A stretch of 6,550 bases of DNA from Lysobacteraceae bacterium (lineage in GTDB: Bacteria; Pseudomonadota; Gammaproteobacteria; Xanthomonadales; Xanthomonadaceae). The stretch spans positions 1 to 6,550 of the forward strand of contig DMHI01000154.1 of NCBI GenBank assembly GCA_003449515.1, written 5' to 3'. The translations under genes and the position numbers were made by a program. The notes below the pieces were generated by a model. It had not been told where the DNA came from, did no database searches, and saw nothing but the letters and a program-made list of their open reading frames with translations. Positions 6,464-6,550 of this stretch are shown in pieces. Within the stretch, counting starts at the first letter, position 1; the number at the start of each line of letters is the position of its first letter.

Positions 6464-6550
6464 TCAACGGTAGTGCTTGGCCACGTAGTCGTCGATGATC
6501 CCGACAAACTCGGCCGCGATGTTCCCGCCCTTCAGCGTCATCGCCTTCTC
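6464..6550 (-). CDS. ispG: Probable 4-hydroxy-3-methylbut-2-enyl diphosphate synthase (IspG), C-terminal end only
   Basis: The last 28 codons and TGA stop of a minus-strand gene whose body lies beyond the right edge. The readable peptide has the features EKAMTLKGGNIAAEF followed by GIIDDYVAKHYR. A TLKG-x-NIA-x-EF run followed by an acidic helix ending DYV and a basic tail resembles, from memory, the C-terminal end of the longer form of IspG (GcpE), the iron-sulfur enzyme of the MEP isoprenoid pathway. The cluster cysteines and TIM barrel are outside the window, so the assignment rests on a short tail and could be wrong. That a real coding end is present is better supported: it is open to the edge, uses the same GC-rich codons, and its stop lies 50 bases from the convergent peptidase stop. 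Confidence 0.5.
   Translation of the reverse strand, partial: EKAMTLKGGNIAAEFVGIIDDYVAKHYR

Overview
The window is high-GC, densely coded bacterial chromosome with short intergenic gaps. Gene content (class 2 quinone-linked PyrD, type I MurB, a DUF4190 membrane protein, a large secreted M13 metallopeptidase, an antiquitin-type aldehyde dehydrogenase) and the near-absence of A/T-ending codons suggest a gammaproteobacterium of the Xanthomonadales/Lysobacterales type. That placement is inference from gene style, not from a phylogenetic marker. I see no rRNA, tRNA, CRISPR array, insertion sequence, phage gene or integrase.

Layout: (1) positions 1-198 are the C-terminal end of an ALDH7-family aldehyde dehydrogenase. 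(2) Positions 250-4196 hold five same-strand genes that look like one transcription unit: a small exported protein of unknown function, a DUF4190 membrane protein, pyrD, murB and an EamA/DMT-family transporter. The junctions are a 1-base overlap, a 26-base gap, a 4-base ATGA overlap and a 4-base GTGA overlap. (3) A 138-base non-coding gap (4197-4334) carries an 8-bp inverted repeat without a T-tract and, just upstream of the next start codon, an AT-richer 15-bp dyad that resembles the core of a Zur box. (4) Positions 4335-6413 encode a complete exported M13 zinc endopeptidase. (5) On the minus strand, converging on it, lie the last 28 codons of a gene that looks like ispG.

How the genes relate: pyrD (UMP synthesis) and murB (UDP-MurNAc synthesis) are both housekeeping steps, and uridine nucleotides feed the UDP-sugar precursors MurB works on. 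The co-transcription is therefore plausible physiologically but may be only historical. The exported protein, the DUF4190 protein and the transporter have no assigned substrate. The M13 peptidase appears to have its own regulatory region.

I do not see a previously undescribed multi-gene system here; most of the window is ordinary chromosomal housekeeping. The items most worth a second look are the dyad in front of the zinc peptidase gene, the single cysteine pair next to that enzyme's third zinc ligand, and the uncharacterised exported protein coupled to a DUF4190 protein.
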